Part shown: positions 6,936 to 15,651 of the stretch, one piece after another
Layout of the letters: every line of letters begins with the position of its first letter
Numbering within the stretch: position 1 is the stretch's first letter
Assembly (NCBI GenBank): GCA_938003575.1
Contig: CALKYG010000043.1
Span: forward strand, 1 to 24,782
Origin: an uncultured Alphaproteobacteria bacterium
GTDB lineage: Bacteria; Pseudomonadota; Alphaproteobacteria; Caulobacterales; Parvularculaceae
Length of the DNA stretch: 24,782 nucleotides
Reading direction: 5' to 3'
Translations under genes and position numbers: made by a program
The notes under the pieces: model-generated
Seen by the model: only the letters and a program-made list of their open reading frames with translations
Database searches by the model: none
Told to the model about the DNA's origin: nothing

Positions 6936-8792
6936 TCACCAAGCCCAAAGGCGAATGCCGATCAGCCCGATCGACAAAAACCAGCATGCAAGACCGAAAG
7001 CGGCTAAAGACGTCGCCAGCGAATGAACAGCAACAAATCTGCTGCGCTGAGCGCCGAATCTGCGCAGCCCGTCGATCACGCCCATGAGGGCGAACAGCCC
7101 AAACAGCCAGCCGAGCGCCCAGAACAGGATCGTCTTCGCGTTCGGGCCCAGCATATCGGTCAGACGCATCTGCGACGCCGTCGCAATCGCCGCCGCGAAC
7201 ACGAGCGTCGCCAGCAACGGCCACGCCCGAACCGTGAGGTGGTCTACGTTTCGCACGCCGCCAAACAGCAACCGCGGCGCCCATGCCAACGCAAAAAGAA
7301 GCGAGCTCAGCATGAGGAACATGGCGACCGCGACGCCATATTGCGGAAGCGCGACGCTCGCCCAGGAACCGCGCACATAAGCGGTATCAATATCGGTGAG
7401 ACCCCTGCGGCCTTCATCATCGGTCACAAAGACGCCAGTCGCCAGCGCCTTGCCAGGATCGCGGAACTGGCCGTCAGGCATCGGGAAATACTCGATCGCC
7501 GCGAAGGGCATGAGCGGCGGTGCGAAGCGATAACGATCGCCCTGCGCGGATAGTTTTGCGCCGTTCATTGTGCGCGCGAGGCCGCCCCATAGCGAGTTTT
7601 GCGGGTTAACCGGGAAATAATAGCCGTTATTTGCGGGATCAACGACCGCGCCGGCGTCGAAGGCGCCCTCTTCAGGCGTGTCGACATTGCGCAAGAGATA
7701 GCTCGCCGTCAGACCGCGCACACGCGCAAACACGTCATAATCACTTGTTGCAACCATGACGGCCAGCGCGACGTCATGTTCCGGCGAATAAAGGATGGTC
7801 GAAAGGTAGCCGGGCAGCGATCCGTCATGACCGTGAAAGGCGAGATTGCTCACCTGTCGCGTGTAATTGCCCAAACCATAAGCGAATGTCAGGCCCGCCC
7901 GCGCCGACGCCGTTGTTTCCGCCCGCTCCATGCGCAGCAGCGACGCCTCGGTGAGAACGCCCGGCGCCGTCCGCCCGCGGCTCACGAGAAAGGCGGCGAG
8001 TTTCGCCATGTCGTCCGGCGTCGATATCAACGCCCCCGCAACGCGAAGCTTCAGCCGCTGCCATTGCGCCGGCTCGCCGTTCTTTTCATAACCGGTCGCG
8101 AGCGCCAATCCGGCTCCTTCCGCGTTCCAGAGTGTTTCCGTCATGCCGAGCGGCGCCAACAGCTCACGATTGACATAGTCCTCAAACGGAACGCCGCTCG
8201 ACTTTTCAACGAGATAAGCGGCGACGGCGTAGCCTGGATTAGAATAAGCGTGCCACAGACCTGGCCGCCAGCGTGTTACAAGCTCTGCGTCAAGGTCCTG
8301 CATGATTTCAGCCAGAGGACGGTTCTCGCGGGCCAGCCAGTTCCGGTAATGCATATCGTCGAATCCGGCTGTGTGCTCCAGCAAATGAACGACCTTGATC
8401 GGGTCGGTTTTGCTCCACCTGTTCCGCACCGGCAGCTCCGGCGCCAATTCCGCGACGGAAGCCTCAAGACTGAGCCGTCCGCGTTCGACCTGCTGCATCA
8501 CGGCCATTGCGACGAACATTTTTGAAATCGAGCCGATGCGGTAGTGCGTGATCGCATCAGCCGGCCGGTCCGTCCCGGGATCGGCGACACCGACGCCGCC
8601 TCGCCAGACCGCGTCGCCGTTTTCGATCAGCGCAAGGCCGGCGGAAGGCTCTCCCTCAGCCGACTCCAAGACATTGCCGATTTGCACGCGCAGGTCTTCA
8701 ATCGACTGCGGCGGCGCATCTGCGGAGGCATCGGCTGTCGCAGGAAAGACCGCCGCCGACAACAGAATGAGAGTCAAAAACAACTGCTTCAT
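6936..8792 (-). CDS. Serine hydrolase (beta-lactamase class C-like) with C-terminal membrane domain
   Basis: A 618-residue member of the penicillin-binding-protein-like serine hydrolase family. ATG at 8792 was chosen over 8819 because it follows a GGGGGG element and starts directly with a signal peptide (MKQLFLTLILLSAAVFPATADA). The catalytic SxxK motif is SISK (Ser88, Lys91), the second motif is YSN (183-185), and HGHDG (about residue 330) sits where KTG-like triads occur in esterase and D-aminopeptidase relatives. The hydrolase domain ends near 360. A beta-rich linker follows, and the last about 150 residues hold four hydrophobic helices. The active site would face the periplasm with a C-terminal anchor. 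The substrate (peptide, ester or lactam) is undetermined. It runs opposite to the trp genes around it. Confidence 0.85.
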   Translation of the reverse strand: MKQLFLTLILLSAAVFPATADASADAPPQSIEDLRVQIGNVLESAEGEPSAGLALIENGDAVWRGGVGVADPGTDRPADAITHYRIGSISKMFVAMAVMQQVERGRLSLEASVAELAPELPVRNRWSKTDPIKVVHLLEHTAGFDDMHYRNWLARENRPLAEIMQDLDAELVTRWRPGLWHAYSNPGYAVAAYLVEKSSGVPFEDYVNRELLAPLGMTETLWNAEGAGLALATGYEKNGEPAQWQRLKLRVAGALISTPDDMAKLAAFLVSRGRTAPGVLTEASLLRMERAETTASARAGLTFAYGLGNYTRQVSNLAFHGHDGSLPGYLSTILYSPEHDVALAVMVATSDYDVFARVRGLTASYLLRNVDTPEEGAFDAGAVVDPANNGYYFPVNPQNSLWGGLARTMNGAKLSAQGDRYRFAPPLMPFAAIEYFPMPDGQFRDPGKALATGVFVTDDEGRRGLTDIDTAYVRGSWASVALPQYGVAVAMFLMLSSLLFALAWAPRLLFGGVRNVDHLTVRAWPLLATLVFAAAIATASQMRLTDMLGPNAKTILFWALGWLFGLFALMGVIDGLRRFGAQRSRFVAVHSLATSLAAFGLACWFLSIGLIGIRLWAW

Positions 8793-8937
8793 CGACACCC
8801 CCCGATGGCCGTAGACCATTTCGCCCGATCAACACGCATCGAGGAAAACTCAACCTCAAATACTACAGGTTGACGGCCCGCGCTTGCAATGCGCGACGGG
8901 CGATGTAGGAGAAGCCTCGTTTTCTCCCTGAGGCTGT

Positions 8938-9798
8938 TTGACCCGCATCGCTCGCACTTTCGCCGCCTTGAAAAAAGAGGGTCGCGCCGCCTTCATCCCG
9001 TTTGTCATGGCCGGCGATCCTGATTTCGCTAGATCCCTGAAGCTCGTACAAGGGCTGCCGGCGGCGGGGGCGGATCTTATTGAGATCGGCGTCGCCTTCA
9101 CCGATCCGATGGCGGACGGCCCGGCCATTCAGGCGGCGGGCCTGAGGGCGCTTGCCGCTGGTCAGACCTTGAAGAAAACGCTCGACCTGGTGGCCGCGTT
9201 TCGGGCGGGCGACGACCGGACGCCTGTTATCCTCATGGGCTATTACAATCCGTTCCACGCCTATGGGGTGGACCGTTTTCTGAAGGATGCATCGGCGTCC
9301 GGCGTCGACGGCCTAATCGTCGTCGATCTGCCGCCCGAGGAGGACTCAGAACTCTGCCTGCCAGCCCGAGCGGCGGGCCTTGATTTCATCCGTCTCGCGA
9401 CGCCGACGAGCGACGACCGGCGCCTGCCGGCGCTCCTCAGGAACACTTCAGGATTTCTTTATTACGTATCGGTCGCCGGAGTGACAGGCGGGGCAACCGG
9501 GGAAAAAGCGGATGTTGAAGCCGCAATCGCCCGGATCAGGAGGGCTTCGGCATTGCCGGTGGCAGTCGGTTTCGGGATCAAAACGGCTGATGGAGCAGCC
9601 CGGACAGCCCGAATTGCGGACGGCGTGGTTGTCGGCTCGGCGCTGGTGGAGGCGCTGGCGTCGCATCTTAACCAAGCGTCCCTTGAGGAAACCGTCGGCG
9701 AGGACGATATTGTCGTCGACGCGGTGTTGAATCTGGCGCGTGAGTTTGCAGGCGCTGTGCGCGCTTCCCGCCGAAACGCCGGACGGGACGGAGGGTGA
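8938..9798 (+). CDS. trpA: Tryptophan synthase alpha chain
   Basis: Cleaves indole-3-glycerol phosphate to indole and glyceraldehyde 3-phosphate, passing indole to TrpB. It has 286 residues and a TIM barrel. TTG at 8938 is the only start that gives the normal N-terminus ([17 protein letters not shown]) and it follows GAGG. Catalytic Glu49 and Asp60 fall at the same numbers as in the E. coli enzyme. The motif reads [15 protein letters not shown], so the usually conserved Pro53 is Ala. Later signatures are [24 protein letters not shown], the phosphate loop [11 protein letters not shown] and [10 protein letters not shown]. accD starts 3 bp after the stop. trpA is separated from trpB by unrelated genes, so it may rely on its own promoter in the 118 bp upstream. 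Confidence 0.96.
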   Translation: MTRIARTFAALKKEGRAAFIPFVMAGDPDFARSLKLVQGLPAAGADLIEIGVAFTDPMADGPAIQAAGLRALAAGQTLKKTLDLVAAFRAGDDRTPVILMGYYNPFHAYGVDRFLKDASASGVDGLIVVDLPPEEDSELCLPARAAGLDFIRLATPTSDDRRLPALLRNTSGFLYYVSVAGVTGGATGEKADVEAAIARIRRASALPVAVGFGIKTADGAARTARIADGVVVGSALVEALASHLNQASLEETVGEDDIVVDAVLNLAREFAGAVRASRRNAGRDGG

Positions 9799-9801
9799 CG
9801 A

Positions 9802-10722
9802 ATGAGCTGGCTGTCGAATCTGACGCCTCCCGGGATCAAGAACCTTTTCAAGCGGACCGATGACGGCGCGGACCCCCTTTGGGTCAAATGCGGCGGCTGC
9901 GGCGAGATGCTTTTCGGCAAGGACCTCGAATTCGCGCTCTATGTCTGCAAGTCATGCGGCTATCACATGCGGATGTCGGCGGATCAGCGATTGGCGACGT
10001 TGTTCGATGACGGCGCGTTCACCGCAATCTCAACGCCGGAGCCGTCGCTCGATCCTTTGCAGTTCAAGGACGAAAAGAAATATTCGGACCGTTTAAGGGA
10101 AGCCCGGCGCAAGACCGGCCATCAGGACGCAATGCTCGTCGCAAAAGGCAAGATCGAAGGCGAAACGGCGGTTGCCGCCGTACAGGATTTCGACTTCATG
10201 GGCGGCTCAATGGGCATGGCGCTCGGCGAATCGCTGATCAAAGCCGCCGAAATCGCCGTCGAGTCGAAGGCGCCGTTGATCGTGTTCACCGCCTCCGGCG
10301 GCGCACGCATGCAGGAAGGCATTCTTTCCCTGATGCAGATGCCGCGCACGACGATCGCCGTGCAGATGGTGCGCGAGGCGGGACTTCCCTACATCGTCGT
10401 GCTTACGCATCCGACGACTGGCGGCGTCACAGCCTCTTATGCGATGCTCGGCGATGTCCATATTGCGGAACCGGGCGCTCTTATAGGCTTCGCCGGCCCT
10501 CGTGTCATTGAGCAGACGATACGAGAAAAGCTCCCCGACGGGTTCCAACGATCCGAATTCCTGATGCAGAAGGGAATGGTCGACATTGTCGCGCCGAGGG
10601 GCGAAATCCGCTCGACGCTTGGCGCCCTGATCCGTGTGCTGATGAAGAGGGGAGCCCGCGGCGGGGTTTCGAACCGGATCCCGGCGAGCGACGTCGGACA
10701 TACAGCCCGCGCGGCTGAATAG
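9802..10722 (+). CDS. accD: Acetyl-CoA carboxylase carboxyltransferase subunit beta
   Basis: Beta subunit of the carboxyltransferase that, with AccA, moves CO2 from biotin to acetyl-CoA in the first step of fatty acid synthesis. It has 306 residues. The N-terminal zinc ribbon has Cys at 30, 33, 49 and 52 (CGGC and CKSC pairs). The crotonase-fold core follows with [23 protein letters not shown], the [17 protein letters not shown] segment and [11 protein letters not shown]. It lies 3 bp after trpA and 18 bp before folC, so the three are very likely one transcript. Nothing in the sequence departs from the family. Confidence 0.97.
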   Translation: MSWLSNLTPPGIKNLFKRTDDGADPLWVKCGGCGEMLFGKDLEFALYVCKSCGYHMRMSADQRLATLFDDGAFTAISTPEPSLDPLQFKDEKKYSDRLREARRKTGHQDAMLVAKGKIEGETAVAAVQDFDFMGGSMGMALGESLIKAAEIAVESKAPLIVFTASGGARMQEGILSLMQMPRTTIAVQMVREAGLPYIVVLTHPTTGGVTASYAMLGDVHIAEPGALIGFAGPRVIEQTIREKLPDGFQRSEFLMQKGMVDIVAPRGEIRSTLGALIRVLMKRGARGGVSNRIPASDVGHTARAAE

Positions 10723-10740
10723 CAGCCGGGAAAAACGTCA

Positions 10741-12033
10741 ATGGACGCCGTTGAAGCGGCTCTTGAGCGGGTGGCGCAGCGCCGGCCGGCCCTCATCAAT
10801 CTCGGACTGGGGCGCATCGTGAGGACGCTCGACCGGCTGGCGAGCCCGCACAAGAAACTGCCGCCCGTCTTTCATGTCGCCGGCACCAACGGCAAGGGAT
10901 CGACGATTGCATATATCAGGGCGATCCTCGAGGCGTCGGGCGCGACGGTCCATTCCTTCACTTCGCCGCACCTCGTCCGTTACAATGAGCGGATAACGCT
11001 CGCCGGACGCGAGATTGCCGACGACGCCTTTATCGACGCCATAGAGCGCGTTGACAGGGCGACGGGCGACGACGACCTGACGATCTTCGAAACGATCACC
11101 GCGGCGGCGTTCCTGGCTTTCGCGGAAACGCCAGCCGACTATCTCATCCTCGAAGTCGGCCTCGGCGGCCGGCTTGACGCGACAAACATTCTCGAGAGGC
11201 CGCTCGTTGCGGTGGTGACGCCGATCGCCCTCGATCATCAGAATTTTCTCGGTGACTCGCTGGCGGCGATCGCGCGCGAAAAGGCAGGCATCTTCAAGCC
11301 CGGCGCGCCCGCGGTCGTCAGCGCGCAAACGCCCGAAGCGATGGCGGTTTTTGAATCGCATGCGCTTGCGGAAAATGCGGCCCTCTTCGCCTTCGGCATG
11401 CAATGGAACGCCTGGATTGAGAACGGTCGCCTCGTCTATCAGGATGAAAACGGGCTTTGCGATCTATCCCCGCCGCGTCTCGTCGGCGCGCATCAGTATT
11501 ACAACGCCGCGCTCGCGGTCGCGGCGACGCGCGCAGCGGGGATGGATTTTCCTGACGAGGTTCTTTCGGCCGGATTGTCGTCGGCGCGCTGGCCCGCACG
11601 CCTGCAGCGCCTCAAATCCGGCCCGATCCTGGACATTTTCGAGGGCGACGACGAAACGGAGGTCTGGCTTGACGGCGGCCATAATCCGCATGCGGCGCGC
11701 GCGCTCGCGCAGTCGATGGCGGACTTTGAGGAAAAAAGCCCAAAACCGCTCGTCCTCATTACGGGCATGCAGGAAAACAAGGACGCCGACGGGTTCTTCG
11801 CCGCGTTTGCGGGGCTTGCCTCGTCAGTGTTCACGGTAAAGGCGGACCATTCCGGCGCGCGTGCGGCGACCTCGGTCGCGGCGGCGGCGGAACGGGCCGG
11901 TCTTCCGGCGCATCCCTGCGCATCGATTGAGGAAGCGGCGCGCCATGCGCGCGGCGCGGGTCGAAAGCCGCTACGCGTTCTTATTTGCGGGTCGCTCTAC
12001 CTTGCCGGAGAGATCCTCAAGGACCACGCATGA
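10741..12033 (+). CDS. folC: Bifunctional dihydrofolate synthase / folylpolyglutamate synthase
   Basis: ATP-dependent Mur-ligase-fold enzyme adding glutamate to dihydropteroate and to folates. It has 430 residues. The P-loop is GTNGKGS (48-54). The folate-site FTSPHLVRYNERI, EVGLGGRLDATN and the second-domain segments LDGGHNPHAAR and LITGMQENKD are all present. The start ATG follows GCCGGGAAAAACGTCA. It ends the trpA-accD-folC run; its TGA stop directly abuts the arm of a strong hairpin shared with the opposing protease gene. Confidence 0.96.
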   Translation: MDAVEAALERVAQRRPALINLGLGRIVRTLDRLASPHKKLPPVFHVAGTNGKGSTIAYIRAILEASGATVHSFTSPHLVRYNERITLAGREIADDAFIDAIERVDRATGDDDLTIFETITAAAFLAFAETPADYLILEVGLGGRLDATNILERPLVAVVTPIALDHQNFLGDSLAAIAREKAGIFKPGAPAVVSAQTPEAMAVFESHALAENAALFAFGMQWNAWIENGRLVYQDENGLCDLSPPRLVGAHQYYNAALAVAATRAAGMDFPDEVLSAGLSSARWPARLQRLKSGPILDIFEGDDETEVWLDGGHNPHAARALAQSMADFEEKSPKPLVLITGMQENKDADGFFAAFAGLASSVFTVKADHSGARAATSVAAAAERAGLPAHPCASIEEAARHARGAGRKPLRVLICGSLYLAGEILKDHA

Positions 12034-12035
12034 AA

Positions 12036-12061
12036 AAGGCCGCATCCTTCGATGCGGCCTT
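12036..12061 (-). terminator. Intrinsic terminator between folC and the M16 protease gene
   Basis: A perfect 11-bp stem (AAGGCCGCATC/GATGCGGCCTT) with a 4-nt CTTC loop. On the minus strand the stem is followed by a T-run (TTTTT), so it is a good Rho-independent terminator for the M16 protease, 24 bp after its stop. On the plus strand the hairpin starts 2 bp after the folC stop but lacks a T-run, so it may also end folC less efficiently. Confidence 0.8.
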
Positions 12062-12085
12062 CGTCCGCGCCCCCGAAAGGCGCCT

Positions 12086-14821
12086 TTAGAGGTCGCTGAG
12101 CGCCTTTGTTTCGATCGGTCCGAGGCCGAGCGACGCCACGCCCGCCTCGATTTTCGCGCGATCGCCGACCAGGACCCAGATCAGTTGGTCCGGGTTTACG
12201 ACTTCCCGCGCCGCTTCGTTGATTTCGCGCAGCGTCATCGCTTCGTATTTTTGCTTCAGAGTCTCAGGATAGTTCCACGGCCGCCCGAAGCGGTTGGAGC
12301 TGACCAGGCTTCCCAGCACGTCGCTTGATGTCTCAAACGACCCTGGCAGCGATCGTACGTTGTTCGCGATCGTCCGGCTCAGTTCCGGTTCTGTCGCAGT
12401 CCTGGTTGACGTGAATGCGCGCATCTCGCGAACGATTTCCGCAAGCGACTCTTTCGTCTTGTCTGTCTGCACCGGCGCGTAGACGAGATACGGCCGCTGC
12501 CCGCGCGCGTCCTGGAAGAAGGTGTAAGCGCCGTAGGCCCAGTGCTTGTCCTCGCGCAGGTTCATGTTGATGCGTGCGGTGAACTGGCCGCCGAGGATAT
12601 CGTTCATCGTCGTCAGTGCGATGTTGTTTTCCGCGCCGGTCGGCGGCGCCACTTTGCCGGCGAGGATCAGCGTCTGCGGCGAACCTGGCTTGTCGACGAT
12701 AATAACACGGCCCCTTTCAGGACGTTCGACAGTCGCGATGTTTTTCGCCGGAAGGGGCGACGAAGGCGCGCGCCAATCGCCGAACGCGCGTTCCAGAACA
12801 GGCTTGATCTCCGTCATCGTCGCATCGCCGGCGACAAAGATCGTCGCGTTGTCCGGACGCAGCCAGGTTGATTGGAATTTAACGAGATCGGCGCGCGTCA
12901 GCGATTTCACCGATTCGATTGTGCCGGAGCCCGTGAACGGAACGCCGTAGGCATGGCCGTCGCCGTACATCAGCGGCGGCAGAAGGCGCAGCGCAAGCTG
13001 CACCGGATTCGCCTTTTCCTGCTCAATGCCGGCGATCCAGCGATCGCGCAATTTGTTGATCTCGCCTTGATCGAATGACGGGTTGCGGATGACATCCGAC
13101 ATGACGTCGAGCGAGGCCGCAAGGTTCGATTTAAGCGACGACATGGTGACGCTCGTCATGTCCAGATTGGAGGCGATGTTAAGCGTCGCGCCTAACCCTT
13201 CAAGTTCTTCCGCGATCGTCAACGCCGTGCGGCGCTTCGTTCCTTCGTCAAGCATTGCGCCCGCGAAAGAGGCGGCGCCGAGTTTCGAGCCGACCGAGTC
13301 TGATGCGTAGCCCGCGTCGAATTGCATCGAGATGTTGACGATGGGAACCGTCGGCCGGTTCGCGAGCACGACCTTTATCCCGTTTTTCAAGGTCGATTCC
13401 TCGACTGCCGGGAAGGCGAGAACGGGAGAGGTCGCCGGCGCCGGCGGCAGACCGGCTTTCCGATCAACCGGCGAGGCGACGGTTTTATATTCCGGGAACG
13501 GAAGAACCGTCAGCTGGTAATAGCCGGCGTTCATCACATCGCGCGCGGCGGCGAGCACTTCAGCCGGCGTTGCCGCTTTGAGCCAGTCGAGCTGCTTGAC
13601 GATGAAGCCCGGATCATTCGCGTAAAGCGCGCCTTCTGCAAGCGTCACGGCCTTGCCGCCAAACCCTCCGACCTGTTCAAGTCCGCGCAGTATGCCGGCT
13701 TCAATCGACGCCTTGGCGCGGTCGAGTTCCGCTTTCGTCGGCCCTTTGGCGAGGAAATCGGCGACGACCTTTTCCATCTCGGCTTCGACCTTGGCCGGAT
13801 CGGCCTCCTTTTTCGGATCGACCGTGACCGAGTAAAAGCTCAAAAGCTCCTGATCCTGAAGCTGCGCAGTCGCGCTCGTCGCAAGCTCGAGTTTGTAAAC
13901 GAGATGCTGGTACAGGCGAGATGTCTTGCCGCCGCCAAGCACCTCGGCCGCAAGCGTCAGCAACACGGCGTCTTTCGTCACGCGGCCCGGCGCCACCCAG
14001 TTGCGGTCGATCTTCACCTGCGGCACGCGATCATACATGATCTCGCGTTTGTTGACGGCGAGTTTCGGCGCATTTTCTTCCGCCCGCGTAAGCGGCGGCC
14101 CGCTTTCAATGTCGCCGAAGTATTTTTCGACCTTTTCCCGCGCGGTTTTCGCGTCAATGTCGCCGGCCAGAACGAGCACGGCGTTCGCCGCGCCGTAATA
14201 TTCGCGGAACCAGTTCTTGACCGTTTCGAGATCTGCGGCGTCGAGATCCTCCATCGACCCGATGGTCGAATGCGAATAGGGGTGCCCGGCGGGAAGAAGG
14301 CCAGCGAGCGTCGCATATTCCATGCGGCCGTAGGGCTGGTTGTCGCCCTGACGCTTCTCGTTCTGGACGACGCCGCGCTGCTCATCGAGCTTTTCCTGCG
14401 TAATCGCGCCCAGAAGGTGGCCCATTCGGTCCGATTCCATCCAGAGAACGCGATCGAGCGCCGGTGTCGGCACGGTCTGGAAGTAATTGGTGCGGTCGAA
14501 CCATGTCGTGCCGTTCAGATCGGTCGCGCCGACTTCATCCATCGGCTCAAACCACTCTCCATTGAAGTTCTCCGACCCATTGAACATCAAATGTTCAAAA
14601 AGGTGCGCAAAGCCCGTGCGTCCTTCCGGCTCGTCCTTTGATCCGACATGATACCAGATAGACACCGCAACGATCGGCGCCTTTCTGTCTTCATGCACGA
14701 CGACGCGCAGGCCGTTCTCGAGTTTGAACTCTTCATACGGAATATTGATGTCGGCGGCGAAGGCGGACGAAAGGCTGGCGGCAATCGCCGAAGCGGCGAC
14801 CGTCAATTTAAGTGAACGCAT
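12086..14821 (-). CDS. Exported M16 family zinc metalloprotease (two-domain pitrilysin-like)
   Basis: A 911-residue peptidase. ATG at 14821 was chosen because it follows AGAGAGGAAA and begins with a signal peptide (MRSLKLTVAASAIAASLSSAFA, cleaved after about residue 22-23). The inverted zinc motif HLFEH is at 73-77, and the third ligand Glu lies in the VVQNEKRQ segment near residue 155. The C-terminal half repeats the M16 fold from about residue 490 but has SFAGAMLDEG where the metal motif would be, so it is the usual inactive partner domain. Such proteins form a clamshell that degrades peptides in the periplasm. It lies downstream of regA on the same strand, with its own probable promoter. 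Confidence 0.93.
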   Translation of the reverse strand: MRSLKLTVAASAIAASLSSAFAADINIPYEEFKLENGLRVVVHEDRKAPIVAVSIWYHVGSKDEPEGRTGFAHLFEHLMFNGSENFNGEWFEPMDEVGATDLNGTTWFDRTNYFQTVPTPALDRVLWMESDRMGHLLGAITQEKLDEQRGVVQNEKRQGDNQPYGRMEYATLAGLLPAGHPYSHSTIGSMEDLDAADLETVKNWFREYYGAANAVLVLAGDIDAKTAREKVEKYFGDIESGPPLTRAEENAPKLAVNKREIMYDRVPQVKIDRNWVAPGRVTKDAVLLTLAAEVLGGGKTSRLYQHLVYKLELATSATAQLQDQELLSFYSVTVDPKKEADPAKVEAEMEKVVADFLAKGPTKAELDRAKASIEAGILRGLEQVGGFGGKAVTLAEGALYANDPGFIVKQLDWLKAATPAEVLAAARDVMNAGYYQLTVLPFPEYKTVASPVDRKAGLPPAPATSPVLAFPAVEESTLKNGIKVVLANRPTVPIVNISMQFDAGYASDSVGSKLGAASFAGAMLDEGTKRRTALTIAEELEGLGATLNIASNLDMTSVTMSSLKSNLAASLDVMSDVIRNPSFDQGEINKLRDRWIAGIEQEKANPVQLALRLLPPLMYGDGHAYGVPFTGSGTIESVKSLTRADLVKFQSTWLRPDNATIFVAGDATMTEIKPVLERAFGDWRAPSSPLPAKNIATVERPERGRVIIVDKPGSPQTLILAGKVAPPTGAENNIALTTMNDILGGQFTARINMNLREDKHWAYGAYTFFQDARGQRPYLVYAPVQTDKTKESLAEIVREMRAFTSTRTATEPELSRTIANNVRSLPGSFETSSDVLGSLVSSNRFGRPWNYPETLKQKYEAMTLREINEAAREVVNPDQLIWVLVGDRAKIEAGVASLGLGPIETKALSDL

Positions 14822-14865
14822 GGTGTTTCCTCTCTGGCGCCGGCGGACCGGCTGGACTGCCGACG

Positions 14866-14893
14866 ACCCTAGGGACGCCGCCGCCCCGGTCAA
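14866..14893 (-). promoter_or_regulatory. Predicted sigma70-type promoter of the M16 protease gene
   Basis: On the minus strand, TTGACC (14888-14893) and TAGGGT (14866-14871) are separated by 16 bp, with the -10 element about 45 bp upstream of the start codon. The -35 overlaps a 13-mer (CGCCGCCCCGGTC in plus orientation, 14879-14891) repeated at 14946-14958. Confidence 0.4.
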
Positions 14894-14976
14894 GAAGTCT
14901 GGAACGGTTCAACGCGGCGGGAGAACGCTTCGTCGCAACGCGCAGCGCCGCCCCGGTCGGACAAGCCGTTTGCCGC

Positions 14977-15537
14977 CTATTTCGGCGCCTTTTTCGCGAG
15001 AATGCGTTGCAGGGTCCGGCGGTGCATGCCGAGCCGGCGCGCCGTCTCTGAGACGTTATGATTGCACAATTCGTAAACTCGCTGAATGTGCTCCCAGCGT
15101 ACGCGATCGGCCGACATCGGGTTTTCCGGCGGCTCGGGCCGCGCGCCGCCGCGAGCGAGCAGCGCCTTCTCAACATCATCCGCGTCTGCGGGTTTTGAGA
15201 GATAGTCGAGCGCGCCGGCCTTCACGGCTGCGACCGCCGTAGCGATGTTGCCATAGCCCGTCAGCATCACGACGCGGCAGTCTTCGCGGATATCATGGAT
15301 TGCATTGACGACTTCGAGCCCGTCGCCGTCTTCGAGCCGCAGATCGACGACGGCGAAGGCAGGCGGATTTTCGCGCGCCATCCTGATCGCCTCTTTGGCG
15401 CCGGCGGCAAGCGATGTCGCAAAGCCGCGCTTTTCCATTGCTCGACCGAGGCGGATGCGAAACGGTTCGTCATCATCTACGATCAGCAGCGTGGCGTCCT
15501 CGGGCAGCCCCTCGGCTGTCATGATCTCTTCGCTCAT
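14977..15537 (-). CDS. regA: Redox response regulator of the RegA/PrrA/ActR family
   Basis: Partner of the RegB kinase; in alphaproteobacteria it controls photosynthesis, respiration, nitrogen and carbon fixation genes in response to redox state. It has 186 residues from ATG 15537 (a TTG one codon earlier is less likely). The receiver domain has the acidic pocket IVDDDEPF, phospho-acceptor Asp in VVDLRLEDGDG (Asp65), MLTGYG and the conserved Lys in YLSKPAD. A Pro-rich linker (RPEPPENP) leads to MSADRVRWEHIQRVYELC and a Fis-type HTH NVSETARRLGMHRRTLQRIL. The last part is nearly diagnostic of RegA-type proteins. regB is 114 bp upstream on the same strand. Confidence 0.95.
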   Translation of the reverse strand: MSEEIMTAEGLPEDATLLIVDDDEPFRIRLGRAMEKRGFATSLAAGAKEAIRMARENPPAFAVVDLRLEDGDGLEVVNAIHDIREDCRVVMLTGYGNIATAVAAVKAGALDYLSKPADADDVEKALLARGGARPEPPENPMSADRVRWEHIQRVYELCNHNVSETARRLGMHRRTLQRILAKKAPK

Positions 15538-15651
15538 CAATTCCGTTCCGGTTACCAGCTCCGCGCGCTCGCGGGGCTTGCATTCGATTCAAGGTCGCGC
15601 CGTTTTTGCGCTAACGAAGCCGATTGCGCAAGGTTTGCAGTCAATGCCTGG

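Noticed and set aside
6699..7007. 102-codon plus-strand frame after the gene-poor stretch
   Set aside because: No recognisable domain and no ribosome site, and it overlaps the 3' end of the hydrolase gene. It could be a decayed fragment but cannot be supported.
7599..8525. 308-codon open frame on the plus strand opposite the serine hydrolase
   Set aside because: The composition is Arg-rich with no domain, while the opposite strand carries SxxK, YxN and a signal peptide. It is a shadow frame.
10738..11403. 221-codon minus-strand frame opposite folC
   Set aside because: The composition is strongly Arg/Asp-biased and antisense to folC, which has all its motifs.
13322..14641. 439-codon open frame on the plus strand opposite the M16 protease gene
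   Set aside because: It is antisense to a well-supported protease, is rich in Arg/His/Phe with no known motif, and has no ribosome site. This is typical of shadow frames in GC-rich DNA.
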